Assembly (NCBI GenBank): GCA_047967505.1
Contig: CM106538.1
Source of the DNA: Dipteris shenzhenensis
Lineage: Eukaryota; Polypodiophyta; Polypodiopsida; Gleicheniales
Direction: 5' to 3' (one strand)
DNA: 64,000 bases
A model generated the notes under the pieces. It was given only the letters and a program-made list of their open reading frames with translations, did no database searches and was not told where the DNA came from. Made by a program: the position numbers and the translations under genes. Of this stretch, positions 32,095 to 44,050 are shown one piece after another. Within the stretch, counting starts at the first letter, position 1. The number at the start of each line of letters is the position of its first letter.

Positions 32095-32470
32095 CTTGTC
32101 GTGTCAGAATATAAGACAAATGAATATCTCTTGTTGACAATCTTTCTTTGACAAAATGATAATGAACCTCAATGTGCTCAATCCAAGCATGAAACACTAG
32201 ATTTTGTGCGATTGCCAAAGCACTCTGACTGTCACTGTAGATAGTGGTAGAAGACGTCTAACCAACATCAAGATCTGCAAGTAGTTTCCGGAGCAAGATA
32301 CATTCCACAATAACTATGAAGGCTGCCTTGTACTCAGCTTCACGAAGTAGCAATTGTAGGCTGGTTTTTGCTGAACCATGAGATACATGAAGTGCCAAGC
32401 ATACTACGACCCAAGTATGAAGCTTTTTAAAACCAGACTGATGGTGAAAGACAGCTATCACCACTCTTTC
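32095..32470 (-). pseudogene. Copia RNase H fragment in inverted orientation
   Basis: The minus strand reads LGTSCISWFSKNQPT (about 32350-32394), REAEYKAAF, CILLRKLLADLDVG (about 32258-32340), then TIYSDSQSALAIAQNLVFHA (about 32190-32245) and VHYHFVKERLS. These are the RNase H blocks expected next after the plus-strand fragment ending at 32075, but flipped. Either the end of one element is inverted or two elements abut tail to tail. Confidence 0.75.
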
Positions 32471-32474
32471 TACG

Positions 32475-33482
32475 ACGGGATTTATGCTCTCAAAAGCTCT
32501 CCCTCACTCCCTCTCTCTCTAGATGCACTAGGGCCCAGGACAAATCGTCGGGCTGGACCCCCCCGAAGGTCTTTATTCATTCAAGAAAAACTGTGACAGA
32601 AGTTCAACGTAGAGTTCTCTCCTAGATCTCCATTACAAAACGTGAAAAATCCACTTTTCTTTACAAGAGCTTCAAGCTCCATTCAAATTGGCAACATGCC
32701 ACTTGTCTAAAATCTAGATTAAATCCTATTACATGCCACTAAGGGCCATTCTGGAGTCTTCAAAGCTCTCGGTCACACGAACCGCCTCCTAGATGCTTGT
32801 CAGGCTCCCGTAGCGCTTAGGAAAAGTAATCCTTCCTAGTACCTGCAACAATTAATTAAAGCGCACCACCATGGTACCCATTAATTGTTAGCACTTTGCA
32901 TGCAAATAACACACTGTGGACTAATCCTAGTCACGGTGGGCGTCCCCACTGAACACATGTGCACATCTAAACAAATATATATATACAAATAAATATATAT
33001 ATATTTTCTCTGGTTGACCGGGGTCAACACTCTTGATTATAATTAAAGAGCTTTGACCAAGGGTCAAGGCGCCTTAATTATATCTTGGTTAACCGGGGTT
33101 AACCCTCTTGGCGCATGCCAAGTCTTGTTGACCGAAGTCAACACTCTCTGACCGCAGTCAGGTTTACTTGACTGGAGTCAAGTATCTTTGACCATAGTCA
33201 ATCCCTTGACCATTAAAATAACTCTTTGACCATAATTAACACATATAAAACTCTTTAATTATGATCAAATAAATGGTCAACTGTACTTTGACGACTTAGG
33301 ATATTTACATTGTGGTGACACTTTTTGACAACTTTACACTTCCTTCCCTTTGGCACTAGATACTGCCACCTGTGTGCTTCCATATGTCGCTATATCCTTT
33401 GTGGACGAATATGTGCAACCATGGTACATATACGAGGTACATCTGTGATGTTTCTAGTGTAGGTTTTGTAGGATTCTTAACA
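32475..33482 (-). repeat. Candidate LTR (minus strand), one end uncertain
   Basis: The minus-strand start TGTTAAGAATCCTAC at 33482 looks like an LTR terminus. A poly(A) signal AATAAA lies at 32572-32577 (minus strand), about 0.9 kb downstream, as expected for a U3-R structure, and the array of TTGAC dyads (33010-33235) would then be in U3. I could not find a matching second LTR, primer site or target duplication, so the lower boundary is a guess. Confidence 0.4.
33010..33235. promoter_or_regulatory. Array of TTGAC inverted-repeat dyads with 20-bp spacing
   Basis: At least seven short palindromes are arranged in series, such as GTTGACCGGGGTCAAC (33013), GTTGACCGAAGTCAAC (33127), CTTGACTGGAGTCAAG (33167) and TTTGACCATAGTCAA (33187). 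Half-site starts at 33128, 33148, 33168, 33188, 33206 and 33226 are 20, 20, 20, 18 and 20 bases apart. Earlier ones at 33014, 33053, 33089 and 33128 are 36-39 apart. TTGAC(C/T) is the W-box core bound by plant WRKY factors. Binding here is inferred. Confidence 0.7.
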
Positions 33483-33741
33483 CTGGTATGGTCTTGTAGG
33501 CGAGTTAGTAAATGAATAGGACGATTAGTCTTGTTAGTCTATGTATGGTTACTGTCCTAGTCCAGTTAGTCTAGTCCTAATAGGGTTTTATTAAAAACCC
33601 TTATACTCAGTTTTTGTACTGCTTTTGCCATTCTACAGTAAGGATTTTGGACACGTTGCTTCTGCTTGACCACCTTGTCCAACAGTTCCATTCTTTGACT
33701 TTACTGTCAGTAATACAAGACATTTCAGATTAGAGCCAGAG
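33483..33741. other. No gene seen
   Basis: It contains CTAGTCC/AGTTAGTC short repeats (about 33500-33580) and a GATTAGAGCC word at 33728, which is primer-site-like but not convincing. Confidence 0.35.
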
Positions 33742-34300
33742 GATGAGACCGTTTAAGCTCATCAATGGTAGAGCATTCAGGTCACTCCAGACTATAAAGA
33801 TCGTTTTGGAGGAGGCTTTTGAATTCCCTCAGGAACAAAAAAGTCACTTTTTCTTTTTGGCTCTTCAATCATGGAGGGATTGCAGTAAATCAATGGAGGA
33901 GATTTTTGGAGCTGACCCTTCTTGCCCTCGTTGCATAACTGTTGCGAGTCTATTGAGCATTGCCCTTGGGAATTAGGCCAGGATAGGTTTACTCCTCCAT
34001 CGTATGGCCAGATTATTTGGACTGGGATTGCAGGACTCATGGGAAGGTTTGCTCCTCCATCATATTCATTTGTTGGGGCTCAATGGCCTAGCTCTCTTTC
34101 ACGGGGCCTTAGGCCTTTTATGTGGGTCAGGTCTCTTCTTGGGCTTTCTTGGCTCACCAGCATCTCTCATAGCTATGTTGACTTAACACTGCTCCTGCCT
34201 GTCTCCATCTGCATCGATGCACATGAATTAGGAAAATTGTTGCTAGCAGCTCTACTTAGCCTGTTTGGAGATCCAGATGTACTGAGGCTGTAGATGGCAC
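33742..34300 (+). pseudogene. LINE ORF2 C-terminal fragment (zinc-finger region)
   Basis: The sequence KLINGRAFRSLQTI, KSHFFFLALQSW and ADPSCPRC parallels LINE A just before its zinc finger (ADPSCPRCLSALETIQHC). One base later the frame shifts and gives CESIEHCPWELGQ, the HC...C part. A further stretch is similar to the LINE A tail. It is a 5'-truncated, frameshifted LINE remnant on the opposite strand to LINE A, lying shortly upstream of the WDR89-like exons. Confidence 0.7.
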
Positions 34301-34849
34301 CCAGGTCTGCCGAGCTCATAACATAGCTAGCATTTGGACAGGAATCGTCACCATGATGGCCATTTAGGACTTCGAGGTCTGTAGCGGCCAAGACGACACT
34401 TTTTCTTAGAGAGTGGACAGGTAATCCTTTCTTCGAGTTTCTCACTGGCCTGCTGTGGCACTTTTAGCCACAGTCTTGGTTTCCTTCAGGATTCACATAC
34501 CTTTGGATATTTTCAGTGGTCTTTAGCAGTTGTTTCTCATGCTCTGCATGATGTCTCGGCAGTTTCTTTGCTACTTAAGCCAATTTAAAAAACAAACACA
34601 TTGCTATGCTTTGAAAGCTCTTTAAGTTGAATCAAAGCAATCTATGGAATAATATTGAGAAATCATATGGAAAAGAAGGAAGCCTTGCATTTTCAGAGGA
34701 ACCATCCACACCAGGAGATGAAACCAAGAGCCCCCCAATCCCTCTCCCAACCCCCCTTCAACATAATTTCTTGCTTGTTTCCTAGTCATTAGTCCACACA
34801 CCTGAATCTCGCTGCAAAAATAGAAGCATAGCCTCTTCTTTTTATGTAG
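34301..34849. other. Region between the LINE fragment and the WDR89-like exons
   Basis: I searched for the missing N-terminal WD40 exons and saw none with a clear WD repeat. It ends in a pyrimidine run and ATGTAG, the 3' splice site of the first recognisable exon. It may be intron. Confidence 0.4.
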
Positions 34850-35844
34850 GTGATGGGCGTGGGAACTTCAGTAGGGAAGATTGGTTTTTATGGCCCATCA
34901 AATGATAAGCTGTGGTGCTCGACACACATTGAGACTCTCAGGTAAGTTTTTTGTGATAATCCTTATCTCTGGCAGATGTCCAGTTATTATAGTGTAATGT
35001 ACTGCAGCCTCAAATTTCCTTAGTAGTCGATCTGGTTCTCTTTGTGAGCCTTCTATATGGGAGGAGCTAATTTGTGCTTTATGTATGTGTGCAGCATTTG
35101 GGATTTCGAGGAGGGCACAAGATTAGCTGACTTCAATGATACTCGAGGAAAAGCTTCTGCAAACTGGATGCTACCTCCAGTAAGTCGAACTATGGTACAT
35201 GGAGTGTGGGTGTACTTAATGTTTCACAAAGTATTAAAACAATAGTGAAGTGTAATTGATTACAAATGAGCGTGATTTGTTTGAGTTTGTATGCTAAATG
35301 CTCCCATGCTTGTGCAGCAGATAGCCAGAGGCTGCTTACACACTGTTTTCACATTGCACAACTATTTTCATACCAAGTGGTCCATTCCTGATGGGATGAT
35401 ACTGTCTTGCCAGCTGCAGAATCTCACAAGGTTGTTTCAATGCATGTCTTCCAGGTTGATTATCTTGTGCATTGCCACTATTCTGCTGCCAGTGAGAGTC
35501 TTTGGCTGATAGCAGGCAACAATTCCGGCTCCTTAGGCTATTTTCCAGTACATTTTGGCACAAATCATGCAAACACAGGTCCTAATTCAGGCATGATTGG
35601 GCCAGTTAGTGCTGTTCTTGAAGGAGGTCATGCTGGTATAGTAAGGGCTGTCTGGTGTCCTTTACATCAAGGAGAGGGGGCTGTGGCACTACCGGGATTG
35701 TTTTGCTGGACAGGAGGAGAAGACGGACGTCTGTGTAGTTGGTCTGAGGGAGAGCATGTACCTGACAAAAGCACAGCTTGGGTCTCTAAGAGGCTGCTCA
35801 TGAAAAAGTCTACTCGCCATAAGCAAAGACACAGGCCATATTGA
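34850..35844 (+). CDS. WDR89-like WD40 protein, C-terminal exons (three exons)
   Basis: The exons are 34850-34941, 35095-35179 and 35455-35844, with GT-AG introns of 153 and 275 bp and a continuous frame. The translation runs GVGTSVGKIGFYG, HIETLSIWDFEEG, VDYLVHCHYSAASESLWLIA, then LFCWTGGEDGRLCSWSEG and the tail KQRHRPY. This closely follows the C-terminal half of plant WDR89-type WD40 proteins, including the GWTGGEDGRLC repeat and basic tail. The visible part is about 190 residues, against roughly 380-400 for the family. The N-terminal repeats are missing from the nearby sequence: either upstream exons are far away beyond transposons, or this is a partial copy. Function is poorly known; WD40 propellers are protein scaffolds. 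Confidence 0.8.
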
Positions 35845-36369
35845 TTTCTTTTGGACAGACTTACCTCAACTCATGCTATGTGAAGATTCTGCCTAACTGT
35901 TGTTTATTGAAGAGTGAGGACATGGATGCTAATTGGAGGTGTTCTCTGCATTTGCTACCCTCCAAGGCCATGTTTTACATAAAGAGGTTTTTAAATTTAC
36001 ATCTACCTCCTGGAAGCCCTATGAAATGATAATTTTATTAATATCTTAGCCTCTGTAACATATCTGTTCAATCTTTTAGTTGCTCAAGCTACTGTAGCCA
36101 CCCAGCTTCTTGGAGCTGAGGCTTTTCCTATCTTAAACATTGTAAGATATCTCCCTCTTGATTGCTTTTTTTTTGCGTATACAACCAATATTGTTACAAT
36201 TATCCTTTAAAGTTATCATTGGAGAATGGGCACTGACTTATCAATTGAGTTGTGAAAGGTAGATTCATGGATGGTTGTTGAAGTTAGTTGATGATAAGAG
36301 GGCACTTTCTCAAAGATCCCTCCTATGGAATTGGACCCTCGGAAATCTTTTTCATCTGAGATAGAGATT

Positions 36370-36660
36370 CAGTGGGGAGAGCCAAACTTTATTATACTAA
36401 GGGCAACCTTAGGTACTCTTTCAAGCAAGGCCAATGTGATGGACTACTAGATAGATTGGGCGTGGGAGGCAAGGTCATGCAGAGGGAGAAGCACACCCAT
36501 TTTAATGGCATCATGATGTCAGACCATGACCAAAGCAATGCCACAAAGGCTACGTTAGAGAGGAGTGAGGATCCCAAATGATTTTACACTACTGACAACC
36601 TCAATGGTTTGGATCTGAGAGGATACGCCCAAATAGTGCATTAGATGGAATTGATGGGAA
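36370..36660 (+). pseudogene. LINE endonuclease remnant (weak)
   Basis: The plus-strand frame gives KQGQCDGLLDRLGVGG and FNGIMMSDHDQSNA, resembling the end of a LINE endonuclease (the SDHD motif). No flanking domains are recognisable. It is a low-confidence fragment. Confidence 0.4.
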
Positions 36661-37415
36661 AGAAAGGCCAACCAATGGAAAAACATGATCTTGTGTTGGC
36701 ATAGATGGGTCTTGAATCGATATGACTATGGACTATCTAACCCTAAAGATTATTGTCTACATCTGCATGACTACTGTTTTCTATCCGATATTGCACATCA
36801 AAATGTTTGTCTTTGTATGCATCTCTCTCTCTCTCTCTCTCTCTCTTGGTTATTCATGAGGAGCAGGACGAGGCGCAGGACCATGAGCACAGAGATAGCC
36901 CATCTTGCCAGAGAGCACCGATGGTTCCACCCCGAGGATGTACATATGACATGATCCGGTAGCACCGTAGGATGATCTTACACAGAGGCCGTACCCGTCG
37001 CTTTATTTCTAGATGACGGAGGATGATGGCAGATTTTCGGAGGAGATTGCTCCATGGAGACTTGGCACCGCCAGCAGCCCATTTGACACTTGCCCAGATC
37101 TTCACACTCATGGCAGGAGGCATGGTCGATGGCCATGACTTCCATCATTTCTTTGGATCACAGACCCCTTAGGGAAGACGATGTTCCTCATATTTCATAT
37201 TTTACATTTTGTATCTAGGCATTTTTGGTACTCTATTTCATTTCATTTTGTATCTAGGATTTTTGTAGCCATTTTTGGCATCTTAGCGGTATTACGATGA
37301 GGCCACCTAGTTGGCGCATCGTTGATGATGTATTTTCCTTTCGGATGATTTTGTGTCCCATAGGCCATGTATGGCCTTCCGTGGACCTTTAATAAAATTT
37401 CTTTCTTTCTTTCTT

Positions 37416-37455
<40 letters not shown>

Positions 37456-38453
37456 ACTATGTTGTACTTACGACTTAGTACTGCCATTCTGCATTTTTGC
37501 ATTTTGCATTGGTATGGATGCTCGTTTAGTAGCTCCACTATCACAGCTCATTGTATGAGGATTTTCACAGTCTCATAGACCCATCGGTTTTCCAAAGACT
37601 TCTTCCAAAGACTTTAATAAACTCTTTCTTTCTCTCTCTCTCTTTATATATATATATATATATAATATGCATGTGTGCATGCATCACTACACGCAATCAT
37701 GTCGGTTTGTGTAGATGGCCACAAGGGGGGCATGTAATTAAGGACGTGTTAAGATTGTGCACATAGGTCCCTTTATTATGATAGGATCCATGAATGATGG
37801 AGATATGAATTAACGCATTATATGGGGTGCTCTTGGATGTGCTAAACGTATAATGCTTTGTATTTGAGCTAGGGTCATCTTGATCCAAGTCCTGCTTGTG
37901 TTTCTTATGCGAATAGGTCTTTGTAGTAGCCATGGAGTGCAAGATAGCAGAAAAGAGGAGAAATAAAACCACAAGGTGGTTGGAAATATATAGCGAAAAG
38001 TAAGCCACGACTAAAAAAGGGAACGGAAAAAGGACAAGAAGTAGGCGAGATAAAAAATGGAGAAAGAGGACAAGAAAGTAAGCAAAATGGAGACTACAGG
38101 AAAAGGCAAAAATAAATAGTAGAAGGAGTGACAACTAATAGAAGACTTGTTTAAAAAGATGTCAAATTTATACACACTTACTATCCCTTCCTCTATTTGT
38201 TTTGCCACTTGCTCATTAGAGCTCCCTTTGACAACTCCCCTTAGTTTTATTTCATATTTATTCCTTTAACTTTTCCTTTTGTTTGCTTCTTTTAGTTCAT
38301 ATTAAACCCTTTTTTTTTTGTTTTTTCCAATATACTTTTTTTATAAACCTATTCTATTTATTCTAGTTCCTACCCGCAAGCACTTACTAACCTTCCCCCC
38401 CACTCCTCGATGACCTCATCATTACAAAGTATCTCATGTCCTATTTTTTTGGG

Positions 38454-38497
<44 letters not shown>

Positions 38498-40880
38498 CTT
38501 AAATTTTTCCTTAATTTCTCTTTAATTTTTCTTTGATTTTTTCTCCTTGTGATTATTTCATAATTTTTTCTAATTATTTCATAGTTTTTTCAAATTATTT
38601 TTCTTTAAATTCTCTCTAATTATTTCATAAAATTTTCAAAATTTTCCTATTCATTTTATTTGTTTTTTCAACTTGTTAATAAAAATTTCATTAATTTCTC
38701 TAATTATTTTCTTTAAAGTGTCTCTCTAATTATTTTACAATTTTTTCTGTTTTCCCCCCTAGATTTTTCCTCTTTATTTCTTAAAATTTTTCCTATTTTT
38801 TTCCTTAAATTTTTTTTAAACTTTTCCTAATTAGTTTCCTATTTTAAAACTTTTATTAAATCCCTTACTATCTACGCTACCTTAAATTAAACTCCCTAAA
38901 CCTATAGACTACTAATTTTTCCTCTTAAACTAACCAGAACCCCCCTCCCCCTCTATAGTTACCCTCATCATCATGAAAGCCACTTTTTCTCGGGCCTCCT
39001 CTCAACTTAATCCCTAGCCGCCTAACTCCTCCCCGACTAACATTCCCTCCCCTTATATATATAGCCTAACCTCCTATAAACCATTACCCTGTCTGGCCGC
39101 AAGCTAAACTGCACTATGCCCATGGCCTATTTACTCCCCACCTCCTCTCCCAACACCTTGAGGTTGAGCTCCTGCTTGTAGGCCTTTCCTCCCTCGTCCA
39201 AACTCTCATTTCCCTGAGTCCGCTCGTGCAAAGTTGTCCGGTTTTCTCTATTGCCTTGTGCGTTGATCTGTGCCGCTCGTACTAGTCACTTCAGGTTTGC
39301 CCCCTGAGCATTCTTTTAATCGCTCGTCACCCCGTACCTTTTAGTGCATCCAGGACCTTCAGTTCCTTCAAAGGTGTGGGGCTTCAGTGCCTCCAAATCA
39401 TTTGTTTTCGACTGTTCAGTTTCTCTCTCGAGGGTCGGGTTTTCTTGTCTACTATGCCTTCTTCTCTCTCAGGTACACGTGACCCTTGAAACGTATCTTA
39501 TGATCGGTAAACCTGTATCTTCCTTCATCTTCTGCACGCTTCCGTCGAAGTCTCTCCGGTTTTTCTTTGGTTTTTAACACCCCCTAAAGCCCCATTTAAT
39601 TCGCATAGAGTATTTTTCTTCACACTCCCTCCCCATTCTTTTAACTCTCTTTCCCTTCCCCCTTTTTTAATTTCCCACTTCTGAGTTCTTTTCCCCTCCC
39701 TACGTTATTATTTTTTTCATCCTCCCCCTTTATTACTGTTTAGCCCCCCTCCCCCTCCTCCCTCTTTTTTCCTCATACTTATTTATCCTTTCCCCCCCCC
39801 CCCCCCGTTTTTTCTTGCTCTTACTTCTTAGTAAATTCCATTTAAAACATCCCCTACTTTCTCACCAAAAAAAATCCCCTTAATTTTTTTTCTTTTAAAA
39901 TTTCACCCTACTAATTACCCTCATATTAGTTAATTTCTTTTTGTTATCATTCCCACTTATTGTCCTCTCATAGTAAGTTTCCCTATTTCCCCCTAATTCT
40001 CTCATCTCCCCCTCTAACTTACTGTAGCCCTCACCTATCTATTCCCCCCATAATTTTTATACTCCTTACACCCCTCATTCCCCGTATTGTCCCTCATTCT
40101 CCCCCTTATTCTCCCTCTAATAAATTACTTACATTTTTTCCTTTTTTCTTTAATATTTTTTCATCTATAGTGCTATATGTTAAATTCCCTTTTAGGATTT
40201 TTTTTGCACCCTTTCTTTACTTTTTCAATTAGGCGTTACTAACCTTGAATCCTAACAAAATCCTTTTTCCTTACAAAATACTTTTTCTATCTACCATAAA
40301 TTCTAATTTATTGTGACCTCGATAACAAGGGAGGAAGGTCTATGACACCTGTCTTCCCAACTAAAGTTAAACTAGTTCTTATCATGTTTTCTCGTTGGAT
40401 GGTGGTAGGTAGGCAGACTCCCCTCTTCAATAAAAGTGATGCTTGCCAAGACTTATTCAAGCTCAACTTCCATATTCCACAAAGTCATTTCTATAAAAGT
40501 GCCCATTGCTAGCCTCCTTTATAAACAGGGTTCCATCGACTTGTACAAACTTTTCCATTAATGTAATTAGTCCCGTTTCATTGCGTAGCTTCGCTCTTTT
40601 GTCTTTTCACTATGCAAAGGGGTGTTGTAAAGTCTTCCACACACACAGCTTAGGAGATAGAATGACGACCGTGAAAAAAGAAGACAAAATATATATTCGA
40701 CATTGAGAGAAGTTAGGTGGATTGAGCAAACGTTGCTCCAAAACCCCCAACGAAGAAACATAAGGTGAGACGGGACATGCCTGAATGTAAACGGGGAAGT
40801 TACAAGGCCAAGTCGAGGGCTAGGAGGGCAGGAAGGTACCAGAAGAGGTCTCCATCTTATATCTATATTGATATGTGTAT
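36661..40880. other. Long non-coding stretch with microsatellites and T/CT-rich DNA
   Basis: Microsatellites: (CT)n at 36821-36846, (TTTC)n then (CT)n at 37398-37450, (CT)n then (TA)n at 37624-37664, (CT)n at 38455-38491 and a C run near 39795-39807. From about 38200 to 40300 the plus strand is strongly T and CT rich, with AATTTTT/CCCCTT words. Around 36940-37140 some basic, Arg-rich codons suggest an unidentified element end, followed by AATAAA near 37390 and a second, similar AATAAA plus CT run near 37615. No gene was seen. Confidence 0.6.
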
Positions 40881-40884
40881 GTGT

Positions 40885-41060
40885 GGGTCTATTGGGCACT
40901 CTAGACTTTATGGACAGACAGGAACTGTAAAGTCTTTGGTGATCCCATATTTTCATTGTTTGGTTTTTTTAAGCATTCTCTACAGCAATCCTTCTTTAAT
41001 TGCTTGCAAACGCATTGCATAGATCATGATGCATATTTAGCATACACTGAGATTTTCAGT
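40885..41060 (+). pseudogene. LINE B family 3' end remnant
   Basis: The sequence from CACTCTAGACTTTATGGACAG through CACTGAGATTTTC parallels 43895-44050, the 3' end of LINE B (CACTTTGGACTTTATGGAAG ... AGTGAGATCTC). It is thus the tail of a second copy of the same family directly upstream of LINE B, same strand. Confidence 0.65.
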
Positions 41061-41131
41061 CACAATGATAAACATGCAACTCTGGCAGGGATACTTCCAC
41101 TCACAACACTGTGTCTACATAAATTGTAAAT

Positions 41132-44050
41132 ATGATATTGGATCTCAAATGTTTGACACTTAATGTACATGGTTTATGCAATGTAAGGAAATGTAACCTT
41201 ATATGGGTGTATCTCAGTAAATTGCAACCAGGTATAAAGAGCACAATCAAAATATGTATGCGGGATGACAAGGTTATTTTGTTGTGTATGATATTTTCTA
41301 TGCGGGAGTGAACTCTTCCTTGGGTGTAGTTTTTTTGGTGAATCATGATCTTCAACCAACTATTGCCCTCAATGACAATCAAGGCAGATGGATTATTATA
41401 CAATGTCTTATCTAGGGAGATATATTTGAATTTTCCTCGGTCTATGCACCTCAATCCTCTCACCGTAGAGGTTGGAATTGGGACGCTATGCAATGCGATC
41501 AGTGGAAACATTGTGCATTCATTTGTGGAGATTTTAATAATGCCCCACAGCAAGGAGACAATACTTCTGGTAATTCTCATGTGTTGGCTTCTAAAAGACA
41601 CAATTGGTCTTAATTATTGCTTCAGCTCAATCTTGTTGATCTTTGGAAGGGATTATAGCCCATGTTGCTAGGCTATACCTTCCAACATTGTGCACACTTC
41701 TCCTCATGGATCATTGGTATAGGGTTGATCCTTGGTCTCACTGTGGAATTCTTCCTCACATATTGGGGATTCTCTCAAGTCTACTTTGCTGCATATAGTT
41801 AATTGTGCTTGGCAAAAACAATTATGCCAGATTCATGGAAGAAAGGACTTGTTAAGCTTCTTCCAAAGAAGCAAATATGTGAACCAATTGGTCGATTGGA
41901 GACCTATCACTCTTATGCCAGTAATTTATGAGATCATAGCCAAAGTGGTGGTTGATTGTATCAAAGGAGGATACTTACATGATGACCTTCATCTTGCTCC
42001 ATATGGGTTTGTTCCACGTAGGCATATCACTGACAATATTGCAAATGCCTATATTGGGATAGAATATGCAAAATACACAGAGCAAGATGTTTTATTGCTA
42101 CAAGTTGCTATAGCCAAGGCTTTTGACAACGGTGCAAAGGGATTTCATTTCATAGAGCATACATGCTTTGGGTTTTGGCACAAAAATGCAAAATATGTTA
42201 TTTACTAGATGTACAATGATAGTGAAGCTACCTGTGTATTGTCTGGGGATATTTTAGAAAATTGGACTCTTCATGTCTGCTGGGGATGTCCACTTAGTGC
42301 ACTGTTGTATGCGATTGCCACATATCCAATGCTTCAATACATGGATCATCTTGTGGCTACATGCATGTTGCATGGATTGGAAATTCATGGTAGTCATACC
42401 ATGGTTGCTCACGCATATACTGATGATTATTTTTTTACTCCAAAGAATATTGAAAGCATCTTTCTTCCCTTATGCATGCTCTATCATTATATGACAGGGC
42501 TGCTGGTCTAGACCACATGTGAATTTTCAGAAGTCCAAGCTATTACTATTGCATTCCAAAGATTAGCATAGTCTTTTATGGCCGGGCAAAATTGTTTTAC
42601 CTACTCAGCTAGTTCGCCATCTTGGTTATCCTTTGGGCTAGAGGATCACTCGTCTCATCAACAAAGTAACTGGGTACGTGCGAAATTGAATTAAAATCTT
42701 GAATACTAGAAATTGGTAACTTGGTCGTTGCATGTTTGCCTATCAATAGTCCAATCTACTTTGGTGGCATACATTTAGTTTTACCTACCTTTGATCATGT
42801 TTGACAAGGGAGATCTTACATGCTTTATGTTAACCATTATGGAAAATTTTTGGCGTTCCAAACATGGCTAGAAAAGTTTGAGATTGTTTTCAGTACAATA
42901 TCTCTGGGGCAAAATGATGCTGCAATTTATGCAAGGTGATCAACCTTGGGCAACCATGATGCACTATTTTCTTTCACAAATCACCATCTCTACTTTTGGT
43001 TACTAGCAACCAACTCAGTGGGATTTTCTACTTGGCTCTATTGATGGCAAGATCAAAGGATGTCCTTTGGTCTCAAAATATTTTTTGATTAGTATCATAT
43101 GCTTTCCCACTTGAAATGGCATGGCCGTGACTCTTTGCAAGGCAATTCTTAAGGGCTGAAACTATACATTGGTCAAAGGCCTTTGACCCTTCATTAGCTT
43201 TACAAGAATCTAGGCATTCTTACTTTATTAGTTTCAAAGGAGTCTACTTTGTGGCTGATGTGATTCATGATGATGGTACCATAATATACTTTCCTTTGGT
43301 TGCTAGACAATATGGTTTGGGGATGCATTATCACTCTCTGTAGCAAAACATTGCTCACATGCTTCAGCTTTTCCTATTGATACCCTCACTTGAGCTTTAC
43401 AACAGGTTGAAGATTGGACTATTCATCCCCCAAATTCATCAGCCCATCCTTTGAGGTTATCTCACATTACGGTACCCTACTTGTATAAAGTTTTGTTGCC
43501 CTCACCTTGGGTTTCTGATAAAGCAAATCAACTCTGGCACATGAATCGCCCGGTAAAGTGGTGGAGGAAGAAATTGCGGCAGCTTTGGAGATCCAAAGTT
43601 CCTCTTTGACAACACATTTTTTTGTGGTGGTGGTGATGCTGGGGGTTCTTCCATCTGGGCAACTCTTGGCACATAGACATATTGCTCTAGTTGTTTGTCA
43701 CAAATGCATGGCTCCACAGGAATCTGTGTATCATCTCCTTTGGCATTGTCCACACACTCGTGTTTTCTTTGATCTTCTTTGGCAACGTTTGGGAACTAGA
43801 TTTCCCACTACCTTTGAAAAGTATTTCTGGCTTTTTGGGATTCATCCTTGTAGTAGAGAAGGGTTTAACTTGTTTTTCATTTGGGCTCATTACTAGGCAC
43901 TTTGGACTTTATGGAAGGATAGAGTCTTTGGTGATCCTACTTTTTCACCTTTTCTTTTCTTTCGATGCTCACTACAGTAATCTTTCTTTGATTTTCTATA
44001 GGCTCATTACATAGACTATAATGTGTATACTTATCATCTAGTGAGATCTC
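41132..44050 (+). pseudogene. LINE B ORF2: endonuclease, RT and zinc finger, decayed
   Basis: The endonuclease starts near 41132 (LKCLTLNVHGLCNVRK) and shows FICGDFNNAPQQGDN (about 41520-41565). RT shows DWRPITLMPVIYEIIAKVVV (about 41895), GFVPRRHITDNI, VAIAKAFDNG (Asp kept), GCPLSALLYAIATYPML (about 42285) and AYTDDYFF (YTDD active site, about 42414). Thumb-like VNFQKSKLLLLHSK follows, then the C-terminal zinc finger CHKCMAPQESVYHLLWHC (about 43700-43750). Frameshifts and stops occur throughout, more than in LINE A. No ORF1 was recognised. Confidence 0.82.

Noticed and set aside
33728-33738. GATTAGAGCC as a primer binding site
   Set aside because: It differs from TGGTATCAGAGCC at several bases and has no adjacent matched LTR pair.
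38200-40300. A possible organelle DNA insertion in the T-rich stretch
   Set aside because: No plastid or mitochondrial gene could be recognised; the sequence is low-complexity T/CT-rich with microsatellites.
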